Part shown: positions 1 to 11,689 of the stretch, one piece after another
Layout: each line of letters opens with the position of its first letter
Position numbering within the stretch: the first letter of the stretch is position 1
NCBI GenBank assembly: GCA_001579985.1
Contig: LRSR01009443.1
Coordinates: 1 to 64,000, forward strand
From: Hypsibius dujardini
Lineage: Eukaryota > Tardigrada > Eutardigrada > Parachela > Hypsibiidae
DNA: 64,000 bases
Direction of reading: 5' to 3'
Translations under genes and position numbers: made by a program
Notes under the pieces: model-generated
Database searches by the model: none
What the model was told of the DNA's origin: nothing
What the model saw: the letters and a program-made list of their open reading frames with translations, nothing else

Positions 1-1
1 A

Positions 2-2367
2 ATCGCGCACTACAGCGCTTCAGATTCGTCACCATCCATCGATGTATTAGCAGTCACTGCCGGTTCAGTGGCCGGGATCTTCGTTCTGATCAGTGCGGTG
101 ATGTTCCTTCTATTCCGAAACCGAATTCTGTCACGATGCAGAGCAGAATGCAGAGTGCAAACATCACATAGCTTTCTGTGGCCGAACAAGGTTCACGCTT
201 TCATGCAATGGGAGGACTCGGGCCCGATGTCGTCAGCCACGTTTGCGAAGTATACACAACTACTGAATGTTTCGCCGAATGAGCTGCACATAAGTAAGTA
301 ATCCCAAAAGTATTTGCTCCCTGAAAAATGCAACTTTTCCAATGTTTAGATCCGAAACAGTTGTCGGCAATAAATGTCTATGGTCGGTTCCCCTCTATCA
401 TATATACATGTGTCTTTGATCAATCAAGGCCCCATTGACAGGTGGCGAAATCCTTGGTAGTGGAGCATTTGGAACGGTATATAAAGCGACAGCCTCCACT
501 CTGCCAATGACGGCTCGCCGAGAGATCACTGTAGCCGCGAAGACTTTTTCGGACCCCCACAATAAGGAGCAAGAACGCCTTTTCGCGGAGGAAGTCAAAG
601 TTATGCTGAAGTGTGGTCGACATGTTAACATTGTGAACCTCTTGGGAATCGTATCGAAAGGTATGGGCAATGTAATCCGATGAGAAATCAGCTAACAGAA
701 CAGAACAGAACGAAATTGAACAGGACAGGACAGGACAGAATAGAATAGAATAAGACAGAGCGGAACAAAACAGTCAATTACATTGTTTTGATCAATGCAT
801 CTGATTTCTGCATCGATAATTGTGTGAAGACCAAGAGAACAGACGTATGCGCAATCAGAGGTCAAGGAGTTTTACTTTCCTTATGGCATTCAAAATACCG
901 GAAATGACCTTTCCCACCTCGTACGAAGGCACAACGGCGCGTACGCGGCCACATTAGCCCAACTTGTAATCGGAAAGCAACTACTGTGCAGACGAATTTA
1001 GGTAAAAAAACTTATACAGTGCACCACTAAGATATAAAACTATTATAAAAAGGTGAGGGTGGAAGGAAAATTTTTGCCGGAAATCCAGTTGATGATTTTC
1101 TCCATGCGCAAACCATTTATTATATACTACAAAAAGGTAATGCAAATACCGGTGGACCGAGTCCAGTTGGTATGGGGAGCAGAGAGTGTAGAAAAGGACC
1201 AATGAGTGCGAGGGATGAAAAAGGGCAAGTCGCCTTAGGGCGTGGCCGGTGGTCTTCCCTGTTATAGCCAGATTATGCAGGCATAATCTTTTCCGTTATG
1301 GTGATAATGTCTGGAGCATGCAAACACCGACACCACTAAAAATCGCTCATATCTCTCCATACATAGGCCAACCCTTTCTAATCATTGAGTACTGCCAGCA
1401 TGGATCTTTCCGTTCGTTCCTTCGAAACCGACGTGGAGGCGGTCTCTATTCACACATCGATGATGCCGGAGCACTGCTTCCGTTCGACCAAGCCGCCATG
1501 GAGAAACAGTGTCAGAAATATCACAGTGACCTGCCCAATGAGGCGGGTCCGTCGAGATCGTTCATGTTGTCAACGATCGATCTATTCCGGTTCTGTCATC
1601 AAATAGCCCAGGGTGCGCAATACCTAAGCTCACGGCATATCATCCACCGAGATTTGGCTGCCAGAAACGTGTTGGTGAGCGACAAATATATCCTCAAGAT
1701 TGCCGATTTCGGTCTGGCACGACATGATGCAGTGTCTTACATGATTTCAAACGTGGCTGTAAGTTCTACGAGATTTTGTTAGTGTACAAAAATACGCAAA
1801 CGTTTCTGGCATGAAATAAATGATACTTGCGATCTTTACAGACGGCACTGCCTGTATTGTGGATGTCACCGGACTCCATCTTGACGAGAACCTTTTCGCA
1901 AATGACGGATGTCTGGTCATACGGCGTGTTGCTTTGGGAAATTTTTAGCCTGGGCGACGATCCATTTGGTGGGCCCGAAGTGGTGAAATTATCAGCAAAC
2001 GGGTTTGCTGAATGGCTCTTGGAGGGCCATCAAATGAGCCGCCCGGTATATGCCACGAAAAAAATGTGAGTTTATTGCGATCTGTCCGCTTCTGTTTCAG
2101 AATCTATAAATGTTAATTACATCTACTTTGAATACCGGTAGGTACGAAATGATGCAGTCTTGTTGGTGCCTGGTATCAGAGGACAGACCGACATTTACCA
2201 CGATTGTGCAATCGCTGGATGATATTTTGTGCAAGGATTTTACTCACTCCCCGTATCTTTGTCTGGACCAAGAATCAGATGCTTTGCCTGAATTAGGAGA
2301 AATGAATTTGACATACATTTCTCTAGACGCAGTTGTCAAATCGTCGCTGAAAGAATTTTGTGCTTGA
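2..2367 (+). CDS. Receptor tyrosine kinase, 3' part (juxtamembrane to C-terminus), five exons
   Basis: Exons 2-293, 442-660, 1367-1758, 1842-2065 and 2142-2367 join with matching phases (1, 1, 0, 2) at GT-AG borders. The 5' part lies outside the window. Exon 1 gives a short extracellular stalk, a membrane helix (core [15 protein letters not shown]) and the juxtamembrane region. The kinase domain is complete: glycine loop [13 protein letters not shown] lysine, alpha-[10 protein letters not shown], a roughly 45-residue kinase insert after [32 protein letters not shown] and the CW...DRPTF end. The insert and [11 protein letters not shown] resemble the split-kinase PDGFR/VEGFR/FGFR group. Odd features are [10 protein letters not shown] where LPVKWMAPE is usual, and a single activation-loop tyrosine. 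The tail has YLCL and YISL tyrosines. Function is inferred as ligand-driven tyrosine phosphorylation at the plasma membrane; the ligand is unknown. Confidence 0.9.
700..775. repeat. GAACA/GGACA/GAATA pentanucleotide repeat in RTK intron 2
   Basis: Degenerate pentanucleotide array (gaaca, ggaca, gaata units) inside the 706-bp intron 661-1366 of the tyrosine kinase gene. It has no coding potential. Confidence 0.8.
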
Positions 2368-3485
2368 ATCACGTATGCATTTTGCTTCATTTTGTATGGA
2401 GACATTATTATGGTTATTCACTCCAACAATCCAAAAGCAACAAAAATGTTCAGTGTGAATCTATAATATCAGACTCGGTATAGGTCGATGCAGACAATGT
2501 GTGGCCAGGGTAGTCATATGGGTCGTCAGTCAGTAGGCAAACGGAGCCGGCATCACCTGTTTGGCTGTGAACTAGCAGTGTATCTCACCAGATTCGGTTC
2601 TCTAGACTGTCCGTTCCGGCGCGGATCTCCCAATTATTGCGTTCTATTCGAATGTCGTCCCCATTACAACGATCAAGCTCCATCAATTCTCGAATAGTTT
2701 CCAAACTGATTCTGGTAACTGCAGACCAGTCAAACGCATCAAGTGGAACGTCCTCGTCGCTTTTGTATATATCAGGCAAGTTTTCTCAGCTACAACAAGA
2801 AAATGAAAATAAATTTAATAAACTTTGCGAAACGGTTAACATAATTACAAGATTTGCAAAAGAGTTCCGCACATTTCCTTTCATATTGTTTGTGATTTCT
2901 GATCGTGGTAGAGCTTAGATAAATCGCATGTCACCCGTGGGGGAATTACTGTCGCAAATCATGTTTTATATATTCCCGCTCTTCATCGGAGGCATTCTTT
3001 ACGTAGCGTTGAATTTCTTTTATCGCGACTACTCCCCAATAGTGGGGTAGGAAAATTGGATCATTCCCTCTTACAGTACATCTTGGTACTGTACGTCTGG
3101 ACGGCTCATTCTCCTTAAGCGGGTATTCGACTAGACCAAAGAGCGCAAGGTAATGGCCAACGGGACGAGCAATGAGTCAGAACCCGGAATACTTTGTCAA
3201 GTCAGAAATTTTGCATTTAAATAACAAACATGCTCAGAGACAGGGTGTTGGCTCGACGAAATAACTCCCGACATTCGCCGAAAGGCGCTATTTGGAACTT
3301 ATTCGTCGAATGGCGAACGAACTCACATGATTGCCGCAGCCACAAGTTAACTCACTATTCTACGATGTAAATATAGTAGACCATGCCGGAGAACAACGAA
3401 AAGATCGATGACAGTTGAGTTGTGCAAAAACACTGGCTAGCTGCCAGATTAGGGTCAAAATTATATTAGGATGACGATTTCACCT
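2368..3485. other. Intergenic, nothing recognised
   Basis: Lies between the stop of the tyrosine kinase gene (+) and the end of the GPCR (-), so the two genes converge. The short open frames around 2490-2920 on both strands show no family resemblance and no convincing splice structure. Confidence 0.5.
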
Positions 3486-4633
3486 CTATGAATTTGCAAC
3501 CTCATGTGCTCCTTCTGTGGTTCCACCAATCGTCAGAACTCGAGCCAGTCTGTCCCGGTAAACGACGTTGGAGAGCAGCAAAATACTCTGTGAAACAAAG
3601 AAATCAGCTAGACACAGCTCGATGTGACCTTTGGAAACATCACTTTTCAGCCGAAACATGACCGTCTAGTTCGACCATAACCTACCGGTGCAAATCCGTA
3701 CTGCAGCAAGTTGAATGTCCGTGCCCACAGCTCCGCCATCCCCGTCTGTCCCGGGCCAAGCCGGTGTCGGAGAGATAAAAAGTAGTTTGGGGCAGCGCAG
3801 ACAGCGCTCACTAAAAGCGTCACCAGCAGCATTTGCGCCATCCTCACTCGCCGTTGGGTCGCCAGCTGCGGGAGTGCAATAGAAGTGGGTGGTTCCATCT
3901 CCAGAGCGCGAGGGATCACCTGCCGCCGCCATCTCGCTATGGAAAAGGTTTTAAAGGCGATCAGGAGCACTCCACAGCCGGTGATGGCGTAGGGGACGTA
4001 GTAGAGGATGGCCACGAAGAAAGTACCGAGCCGGCCGGTTGGCATCAGGTTGCAGAGACCCAATGTGGACAAGAAGTTGCTAGCCGCCCCAACAGATGGC
4101 TGCGTGAAGACGAATACACCGGAAACGGAAACGATCCAGTAGCCGGCAATCATGGCCAGATTCACTGCTGGGCTGCTCCACTTTCGGTAGCGGTAGGGAA
4201 AACAGAGGGCGATGCACCGGTTGACGGTCAGCCCGGCGTCGCACCAATAGACGAGAACGTTGCCGACGAGATAGGGTGGGTAGACGAAGTCACAGATGTT
4301 CGGTCGGAGGGGGTAGATGCTCTTGTGTTTGAGTGTCACAATAATCACCGACAGGGGAATGTTGATCAAGCAAATGATCAAGTTTATGACGATAAAGTGC
4401 AAGAGTTGAAAATTGAGGCCGGATTTCCGGCCGCCCCGGCTTGGCCAGGCAATGAGGAGAAGGCTGAAATTCGTGAAGGAGCCACCAAGGCCGACGATGA
4501 TTGTGACAACGATCCAGACCGTGAACTCCGCGGTATCGGTCGGGGAGATGTGGAGCGAGACATTCCCCTTTGAATATGGCTGAGTCGAGTTAGTAAAGAG
4601 AGACGACATTGTTGTTCCCAAAGGTCTGTTCAC
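3486..4633 (-). CDS. Rhodopsin-like orphan GPCR with an intron inside TM7
   Basis: Exon 1 is 4633-3686 (316 codons) and exon 2 is 3587-3486 (33 codons plus stop). The intron 3685-3588 begins gtaggt, ends cacag and is phase 0. The product is about 349 residues. The N-terminus has N-glycosylation sites (NST, NVS). TM1 is near residues 36-60. TM3 ends in VNRCIALCFPYRYR, so the DRY box reads NRC. TM6 carries QMLLVTLLVSAVCAAP. TM7 is split by the intron and ends SNVVYRDRLARVL, with NVVY in the NPxxY place. The alternative reading through the intron ends in an unrelated tail soon after it, and exon 2 restores TM7, which supports the splice. Two decayed exons of a close relative lie at 16410-16508 and 20360-20815. 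The ligand is unknown. Confidence 0.85.
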
Positions 4634-4684
4634 AATACTATTTCAAAATATTTTCCCCGGCTCCAAAAATTGAGTTCCGAACAT

Positions 4685-5125
4685 TCAACTGATACATTTA
4701 CATTACAAGAATGTTGATCTTCTTTTCTGCCTTGGGTCTTTGACGGATGCATACACAGGTTACGTATATCCCCCGTCAGCAAGAAGAGCAATGCATTACG
4801 TGAGATTAGCTGCTTTCAGAAGCCTCACGGGCTGATTCAAATGTGTCGTCATTACACTGTAATCATAGCAGTTTAGACTGGGACTTCAGAAAAATGACGA
4901 CCAACGGCATTTGTGGTTGGTCATGCTTCAGGCGTAAGAAGGTCACTTCTTTGATTAAATCTATCGTCCTAAACCGCTTGGGTAGCCGGCGGTAAGCCTC
5001 GTTTTCCGACAATCATATTGTGTGGCCCGGATCATAGGTTCGGCAGGTAAATTTACATTACGAGAATGTTGATCTTCTTTTCTGCCTTGGGTCTTGGATG
5101 CATACACAGGTTACGCATATGCCTC
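4685..5125. repeat. Direct repeat pair of about 75 bp
   Basis: The stretches near 4687-4770 and 5049-5122 are close copies. Both contain gttgatcttcttttctgcct followed by a shared atgcatacacaggttacg. A 4-bp gap separates copy 2 from copy 1. No terminal repeats or coding content are seen, and the origin is unclear. Confidence 0.7.
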
Positions 5126-6132
5126 GGATGTGGTATTGATCATAAGTGTTCGAAGTTCGAACCACACAAAAATACAATGCGTGGCCGTTGAATTATACGA
5201 CTGCTGCAGTAAGTAATAGGTAGAACAAGACCAAAACCAAATCACAAAAGAACGCTTATCTATACCGGAAGGGCATCTCACTCGTGTGATGGTTTATGTA
5301 CCTCATCTGGCGCAAGTTAATCAATCCGGGCAATTTTATGATCAATCAATCAAGCAAGCTACCAAGCAATTACACGCACAAAAGAATGGAAGTCAGTGCG
5401 GCAACGGCCCACACTAGCCGCGCGGCGTTCGACGTATTGAATTCCCTCATAAATCGGGCGCGGTCTTTAAATGCTTACACAAAAAGCACTGGATCTGCCA
5501 TTTATGTACTCGAAGGGTGTGTAATATATTTTAGACTTCAATATTCCCAGTGAGGGTGGATTTTGATTAGTTGCGGCAGTTTAGTTCATTAGATAGTGTT
5601 TCGAATCCATATTCTTAGCAAAAGTCCTCTGAGTTCACGATTTCTTACTATTCTTGTACCTTGAGATTAAAAGCCTGACGTTGTGGCTTTCCCCCTTCTT
5701 TGCGTTCACCCAGCAGACATGACGGAATTCATTTTAGCGATGCAAAATACGCTGAACGTTTCGCGCGATTTCTTACATGGAAAAGGCACACCTACCACAC
5801 GCTGCCCGGATGGGATGGATTATTTCCAGAATCTGTACAAAACTATTTGCATACTTGGAAGCCGCACTTCCAAAAAAGACCCGGAACTGTTAGCCATTTA
5901 AGCGCATTGGTCAGGTTGTACTCGGGTAGCATACCGGTGCACGCTGTTGCGGGTTGGTGTGCCATGACTCTCTGCATATAAACTCCTTTGTGGGGGCTGA
6001 TTTAATCACGGAAGTGACCTTCGTGCATTTCAGGAAAGGCCTTTAGGCCCTTGGTAGTAGTTGCCTCATTCCACGTAGGAGCCGTGTGGGCGATTCAGAT
6101 TGGAGAACGCGTGACTATACCGTACCAGGACC
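5126..6132. other. Intergenic with unassigned open frames
   Basis: Two overlapping open frames (about 5683-5901 and 5700-5981 on +) have protein-like composition, but I recognise neither and see no good splice sites around them. No gene is called. Confidence 0.4.
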
Positions 6133-7044
6133 TTAATCAAACATTTTGTCACTCAGCGACAAAAGCGAGACAAAATAGGAGACAAATGTTCAGACAAATT
6201 TTTCCAAGTTTTGTACGCCTTAAATCGGTACACATTTGTCGCCAATACAAACCGCAACAAATTTGTCGTTGCTTCAGCCACTAAAAAGATAACCAATCCA
6301 CTGGACACCGACCATTTTTATGACCTAGAATAACTTAATTACCATTAAGGCGAGTGTCTCTGCTGTGATGCGAATTGTTTTGCAGAAAAAAGTTTCGCTG
6401 CCAGAGAACTGAACCTGTTTTTCTAGTGTGTGTGTTCCCGTCTTTTTATCTTTGCTGTAGAATTAAGTATACTAATTTGAGATGACCTGCTTGGAAATCA
6501 ACCTGTTTTAACAGTGAAATGTATTATACCTTACTGCCTGTACAGTATGCCATCGTCCTGCACTTACCAAAAGGCTGCGAAAGATAAATCAATCTAATTG
6601 ATAATTATTTTTACTAAGAATTGTCTTTCACTATATTTTTTAACTGCACTTGATGTAAAAAACATAATCAACAGTTTTTTATCGAGAATCGGTCAATTTT
6701 TATCTGACCACTGGTCAGTCATGCTAAATAATACGTGATACTACAGAATTTAAGCTTCAAAGCGGCTATAGTTTGTTTGGTTAAGCTAGTGTATAACTAA
6801 ACAGCAATCTAAGCAGCCCGTGGAAGTTCAATAACCTTCCAACTGCCCTCTGGTCACTTGCCCACAAATGTGTCTCCAGGGACATTTTTGTCTTGGTAGA
6901 CGAAGTAACAAAACAAAATTGTCTTGCGAATGTCCTTCACAGACACATTTGTGTGTTAAAGACACCGTTTGTCTCTCGCCTTTAAATTTTGTCCACATTT
7001 TTGTCAGCGGAAGACAAAAACAAAAAAGGTGACAAATGTCTTAA
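6133..7044. mobile_element. Non-autonomous DNA element with imperfect terminal inverted repeats and TTAA flanks
   Basis: The left end (TTAATCAAACATTTTGTCAC) and the reverse complement of the right end (TTAAGACATTTGTCACC) match imperfectly. Both subterminal regions are packed with GACAAA/TTTGTC motifs in opposite orientation. TTAA stands at both borders (6133-6136, 7041-7044) and may be the target duplication, as in piggyBac-type elements. The interior is AT-rich and non-coding. Confidence 0.55.
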
Positions 7045-7457
7045 TTAGGGGAGGGGAGCTTTCAATGTATTTTGACGTAAGTCGGGATAGTTCAATTCAA
7101 TGCATTCTTTGACGTCGTAAGTATCGCTGCACATCGCACCCGCTGGGTCGTTTGCCAATCAAGTTCTTGGTAATACAACAAATCGAAAAACCAGTTTTCT
7201 AGCTGTTTTATGAAGTCATTCTCGTTCATAGTTGTGCCGGAGAATAGCGAGATTATGAAACTTTAGTGGCTTTGATGACGACAAACCTGCAAAATAAATC
7301 ATTTATTAAACTGAGCGAATTAGTCTACGCAAATGACGTCCTTCAGTCCACTTCAGTCAACTTCTCTCCCACGAAACTCAATTTCGCACAAAAAGAACAA
7401 TAAACAAGATCTTTTAGCGACACAAAAATATTTTGCTCTGTTCTGGTGTCGCTAAAC

Positions 7458-7952
7458 TTATTTGCAAGTATTTTGCCAGGGTGCGCTTAGGCCTCCGGTA
7501 GCGCTCAGTTCACAAGGCTGTTTTGCCGATGGTGGCGGCATTAAACGACCGCAGCGTGTGCCCAAGACGGGTGCTCGACCGACAGAATTGCTTCGGCCTA
7601 ATCTGAATTACGCAGAGCATTCCACGTCATCCAATTTGACCCCGACATGCCATTCACACAGATAAATACTAACGAATTTTTAGGTTCCGTGCACGACAGA
7701 CTTTATCATTTGAAAGGTGTCTCACCTTTTTCCTTGAGTGAGACGCAGTAGGGCAATTTTATCCGGCAATGAAATTGCCTCCGCTTTTCTCTGTAGGACT
7801 TGAAAACCGAGCAGCGGTTTCATCAAACTGCGGGTGACGTTGTGAGTCGCATGGAAATGGCGAGTCAGCCAGCCGTTTTTGGATTGGAAAGCAAAAAGGT
7901 CGAATCCGAATAACGGTCCCCACATTTCAACAAAGTCAACCAAATGCAGCAA
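7458..7952 (-). pseudogene. Relic of a DUF4218-type transposase (CACTA/tnp2-like DNA transposon)
   Basis: The minus-strand frame at 7952-7726 reads LLHLVDFVEMWGPLFGFDL, then FQSKNGWLTRHFHATHNV. This matches the pattern LLHLVDxVxxWGPLWxxSxFPFExxNGxLxRLFHGTxxV seen in DUF4218-type transposase proteins. It ends at a good donor (aag|gtgaga), phase 2. A compatible next exon runs 7602-7458, acceptor ttcag, with an open reading of 48 residues. Upstream on the minus strand the frame stops within a few codons and no catalytic part is recognised, so this is a fragment. A weak possible further piece lies at 9014-8769. Confidence 0.6.
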
Positions 7953-7959
7953 ACCGTGA

Positions 7960-9250
7960 AAAGTTCATTCCGAATTCATTCGCTTCTGTTAAGATATTAT
8001 TAAGACGCAGGGCTGCCTGTCCTCTGGTGATCAAAAATTTAATGGTCCACTGATTTTTAATTTTAAAACCCATGTTTCAGAAAGGAGCAGTTCTGGCTGT
8101 AGAAGTTCAAGGTGGTGTTAGAATCTCCGTTTTGGAATCGGGAATTTTTCAAAACATCAAAAATTCTTGATTACCATGTTTAGCTTGAATTGATTGATTA
8201 GTCTGTTCCTATTTTGAAACTAATCGAAAAATAATATTAAACTCTATAATTATTAAGCCTGGTTCTACACAATAGACAGGAAAGCGACATTTCTTACAGT
8301 AATCATCCATTATAAAAAATTCGAAAATAAGAAATCATAGAACGCATCTCGAAGAAATTTCTAGAGATTTCCACCAGTTGGTGCGTAAACATCATAACTG
8401 CGCAGTACCCTAGTACTGGTGGAGATTTATTTTACCCTCTATTTTGGCCGTAGGACAAAGTTGCGACTTTTTAATATAGCGAAGGGCACAAATTAAATAA
8501 TTTGAGGTCATAATTTGTCCCCCGGATCTTATTTCAATCAAAAAGGTCGTGCATTGCACTTTGCACAATGCACATGCACGTGACGTCAACGGTTTTCCAA
8601 ATATGTAAAAAAAATTGGTGTCGTTTATCTGCTATTCCCATGTTTTGTTACGGAGGAAGACACCACAATCGAAACAGGTAATTACTTGTACGAAATGAAT
8701 TGTTTCGGTCATGAATGTTTTTTTCATCTTGACTCCCGTTTTTGAATTTTTGAATTGAATTTTTCTTTTCAGGTGACAAGAAGGAAGTGTATTTCTCCCA
8801 GTAAGCACGGGAATAAATTAAGCCAAGTATCTAGCCAGTTTTCTAAAATTTTGGATTTATTAAACAGATAGACTGGCTTTATTTGATCTAAAGGCTGAAA
8901 AAAATGCCGGGTCGGCTTAATTCTCGGCAAAATAAGTCTTGTGATATGTCTAGGTGGCTGATTGACTTGCAGAAAAGCCGATAAAAAATGAAGAAAGTCA
9001 GGTGTCATTCGCAATATTAAAAACTAATATTTACCATCAAAATGTTCCCGTGTTTTCTGAGTCACTTACTAAATCCACATGAAAAAATTAAGTACGATAG
9101 GTCATACGAAATGTCAATTTTTCACACAAATTATACGCCATACCGCACAGAATTTTTGAGGTCGTTCACAGGGCGTGTGACTACTCTTTTTATCAGTCTA
9201 AATTTATGTGAAGGGATATGTGAGCTTCCAAAATTTATATGCCTTACCAA
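7960..9250. other. Intergenic, mostly AT-rich
   Basis: No host gene is recognised. A minus-strand frame at 8769-9014 (containing ITRLILPRIKPTRHFF) might be a further decayed piece of the neighbouring transposase, but the resemblance is weak. Confidence 0.4.
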
Positions 9251-9251
9251 G

Positions 9252-9395
9252 CAAACGCGGTGGGTTGAATCGGTCGGGTGGAGGAGGGCGCCACAAATGA
9301 AGCTGAATGAGTGTTGTTTACAATTTACACTTGTGGCGCCCTCCACCACCCGACCGATTCAACCCATGTAGCGATTCAATTCACCGCGTTTGCCT
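9252..9395. repeat. Inverted repeat, arms of about 48 bp, one arm with an internal insertion
   Basis: The left arm 9252-9299 (core ggttgaatcggtcgggtgga) pairs with 9329-9395. The right arm carries about 16 extra bases that include a second copy of cgattcaa. The spacer is about 30 bp. This could form a long hairpin, or be a tiny fold-back element. Confidence 0.8.
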
Positions 9396-9399
9396 GGTA

Positions 9400-10548
9400 T
9401 TCATTCCTATTTGAAAGGCGAGCAAACTGTAAGTTTTTAGAAATAAGTGACAGAAATAAAAGTCTGTGCAGGGTGCCCAGGGTTTGGCATCTTGTGGGAC
9501 GCAATGGTGGAATTTCTAATTATTTTAGAACACGGCAAAATATGTGTGCAAAAATAGTTCTGAAACAGTTTTAGCATTTTTGCGAAGAATTGCGAAACGT
9601 ATGCTTTCAAGTTTCACCGCTGTGGGAAGACTAGAACAATATTCGGGCGCTATTATACCTTGGTTTGGCAGGCGTCTGTAATTATTATGTGCGCACGATT
9701 CGATGATGAGCCCATCTGAACAAAATTTTTGGAAACAATTTCCAGAACTGTTTTCAAACAGACAAAAGTAACAGTTTCATAAATCGTATGACAGAAGTCT
9801 AAAGAAAGATGAAAGCATTGACCAGAATTTTTCTTTTCGTACAATTTTCGTACACCAGATGTACACTAGAGTCTGTATATTATCCTATTTTTTGCCAGTT
9901 GGAGTCAATTCTGGAATTCGGATTAAATTTGTCCTACTTCCCAATATCCTAAAAATTTCGAAATTTTAACCAGTATATTTTTTGGCAATAGTTTTGCTAG
10001 GTTTTTGCCAGATTTTTCCCTTTTAGTTCAGGATCTAATAAGTCATTTTCTGTGAATTTTAATCAAAATGGTACAATTTAGTCCCAGTGACACAAATTTG
10101 GTCCTTTCTGCGTGTGAACAAAATTTGTCATACGGCCAAAATAAAAACCGTTTAAGAGCACCAAAACCGGAACAAATTAAGACCCAAATAAAGTCCGAAA
10201 AAGATCTCGAAAATGTTTTTCGGACACTAAAAAATTCGTTAGGGGTAGTCGCTTAACGTTGAAATTGCGTCTTACCAGTATATGGCAAAGCTGTGATACA
10301 AAACCTGGAATGGCATTCAGTTCAATTCATTCACCGTATGGACTTCTGATATATTTTTTACTGTTTGCACCCACCCAAACCCACCCGCCCAGACTTTCCC
10401 AAATCCAGCCTATTTCCATTTCCACAACTGTGCTGATTTTTCCCTTCTATCGATCTCATCAGAGCTCTCCAGTCCCCCGCCATGTTTTTAATTAGCATCC
10501 TTTTCCTTTGACCATTCTGATATTTAAACGTATTTATTTGTCACCTAC
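9400..10548. other. Intergenic, no gene recognised
   Basis: AT-rich DNA with scattered short open frames on both strands. None has a recognisable domain or consistent splice signals. Confidence 0.4.
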
Positions 10549-10900
10549 GGTGGTACCTACAGTGTCGCCTACGGTGTTACCTATGGTGGTACCTACAGTG
10601 TTACCTAAGATGGTACTTACGGTGTTACCTACGGCGGTGGTACCTACGGTGGTACCCAAGGTGGTACGTACGGTGTTACCTAGGGTGGTACCTACGGTGT
10701 TATTTACGGTGATACCTACGGTGGTACCCAAGGTGGTACATACGGTGGTATTTATGGTAGTACCTACGGTGTTGCCTACAGTGGTACCTACGGTGTTACC
10801 TACGTTGGCACCCAAGGTGGTACGCACGGTGGTATCTATAGTGGTACCCATGGTGATACTCATGGTGGTACGTACGGTGGTGCTTATGGTGCGACGTCTA
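10545..10900. repeat. 12-bp minisatellite, about 29 units of GGTGGTACCTAC
   Basis: Head-to-tail 12-mers (ggtggtacctac, ggtgttacctac, ggtggtacccaa, ggtggtacgtac and others) with 1-3 substitutions each and almost no length change. Because the period is a multiple of three, one plus frame and one minus frame stay open through the array, giving PTVV-type and TVGT-type repeat peptides. I read this as a by-product of the repeat, not a gene. Confidence 0.9.
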
Positions 10901-11689
10901 AAATTTCTACTGTAAAATGTGTGGTGCGTTAAGAGTGAAAAAAAAAGTTTTATTTGCAATTTCGTTCAACTGAACCCTTTTTGGAGATGGATAGGATTGA
11001 AATAGAAAACTTTAATGAATGTTAACACTCATTCGTATTTATGAATCAATTAATCATTTATGGAAAAATTATCAAAACCCAATTATGACATTTCCCAATC
11101 ATTCAAACAAAACAAGCGAGGGCGAAGCCCGAGCTTGGCTTGTAATACATAAATACACGCACAATGAAGCAAATAATGAATGAATGAATTGAATATCTCA
11201 AGGAATAACGTAAGAAAAAGGCGGCAAAACTCCAGCAGCTGACCATGAGCTCTCCCAATGTCATACATGTGCAAGCTGGAAAGCACGCTGTACGAATCCA
11301 CCAGTAACGTTCAGTGCGCAAAATATCTTGCTTCGAGAAGGCCAGACAAACACGGCAGAGAATAGTGCACTATCCAGTTATCAAAATCAAAAGCTTTCCA
11401 CTGCGCAATATGGATCTCTGACGGATTGCGATTGCATAAGGGCGGGGGAAATAACCGAAATCGTAGCTGGCCGTTTGACGCTGTGAACAAAAAAAGTACA
11501 GGCTTTGAAAACCCATTCTTATTGGACAGACCTGGCTAACAATGTAAACAAGCTCATTTTGCAATCGACACGGAAACAAAACAAGAACGAGAACTACACC
11601 ATAAGAATAACAATACGAGTACATGTGAGCAACATGTGGTACATAAGAATCAACCTTGAAATATGACCGGCAAATCATGACAATAAATA

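Noticed and set aside
2488-2918. Open frames downstream of the RTK stop
   Set aside because: They run on both strands over the same DNA without family resemblance; the RTK already has its natural C-terminal end.
3833-4573. 246-codon open frame on + opposite the first GPCR
   Set aside because: Antisense shadow of the receptor exon; the minus frame has seven helices and conserved motifs.
10508-10959. Val/Pro/Thr repeat protein (+) and Thr/Gly repeat protein (-)
   Set aside because: Both follow from the 12-bp minisatellite. No signal, domain or splice context supports a gene.
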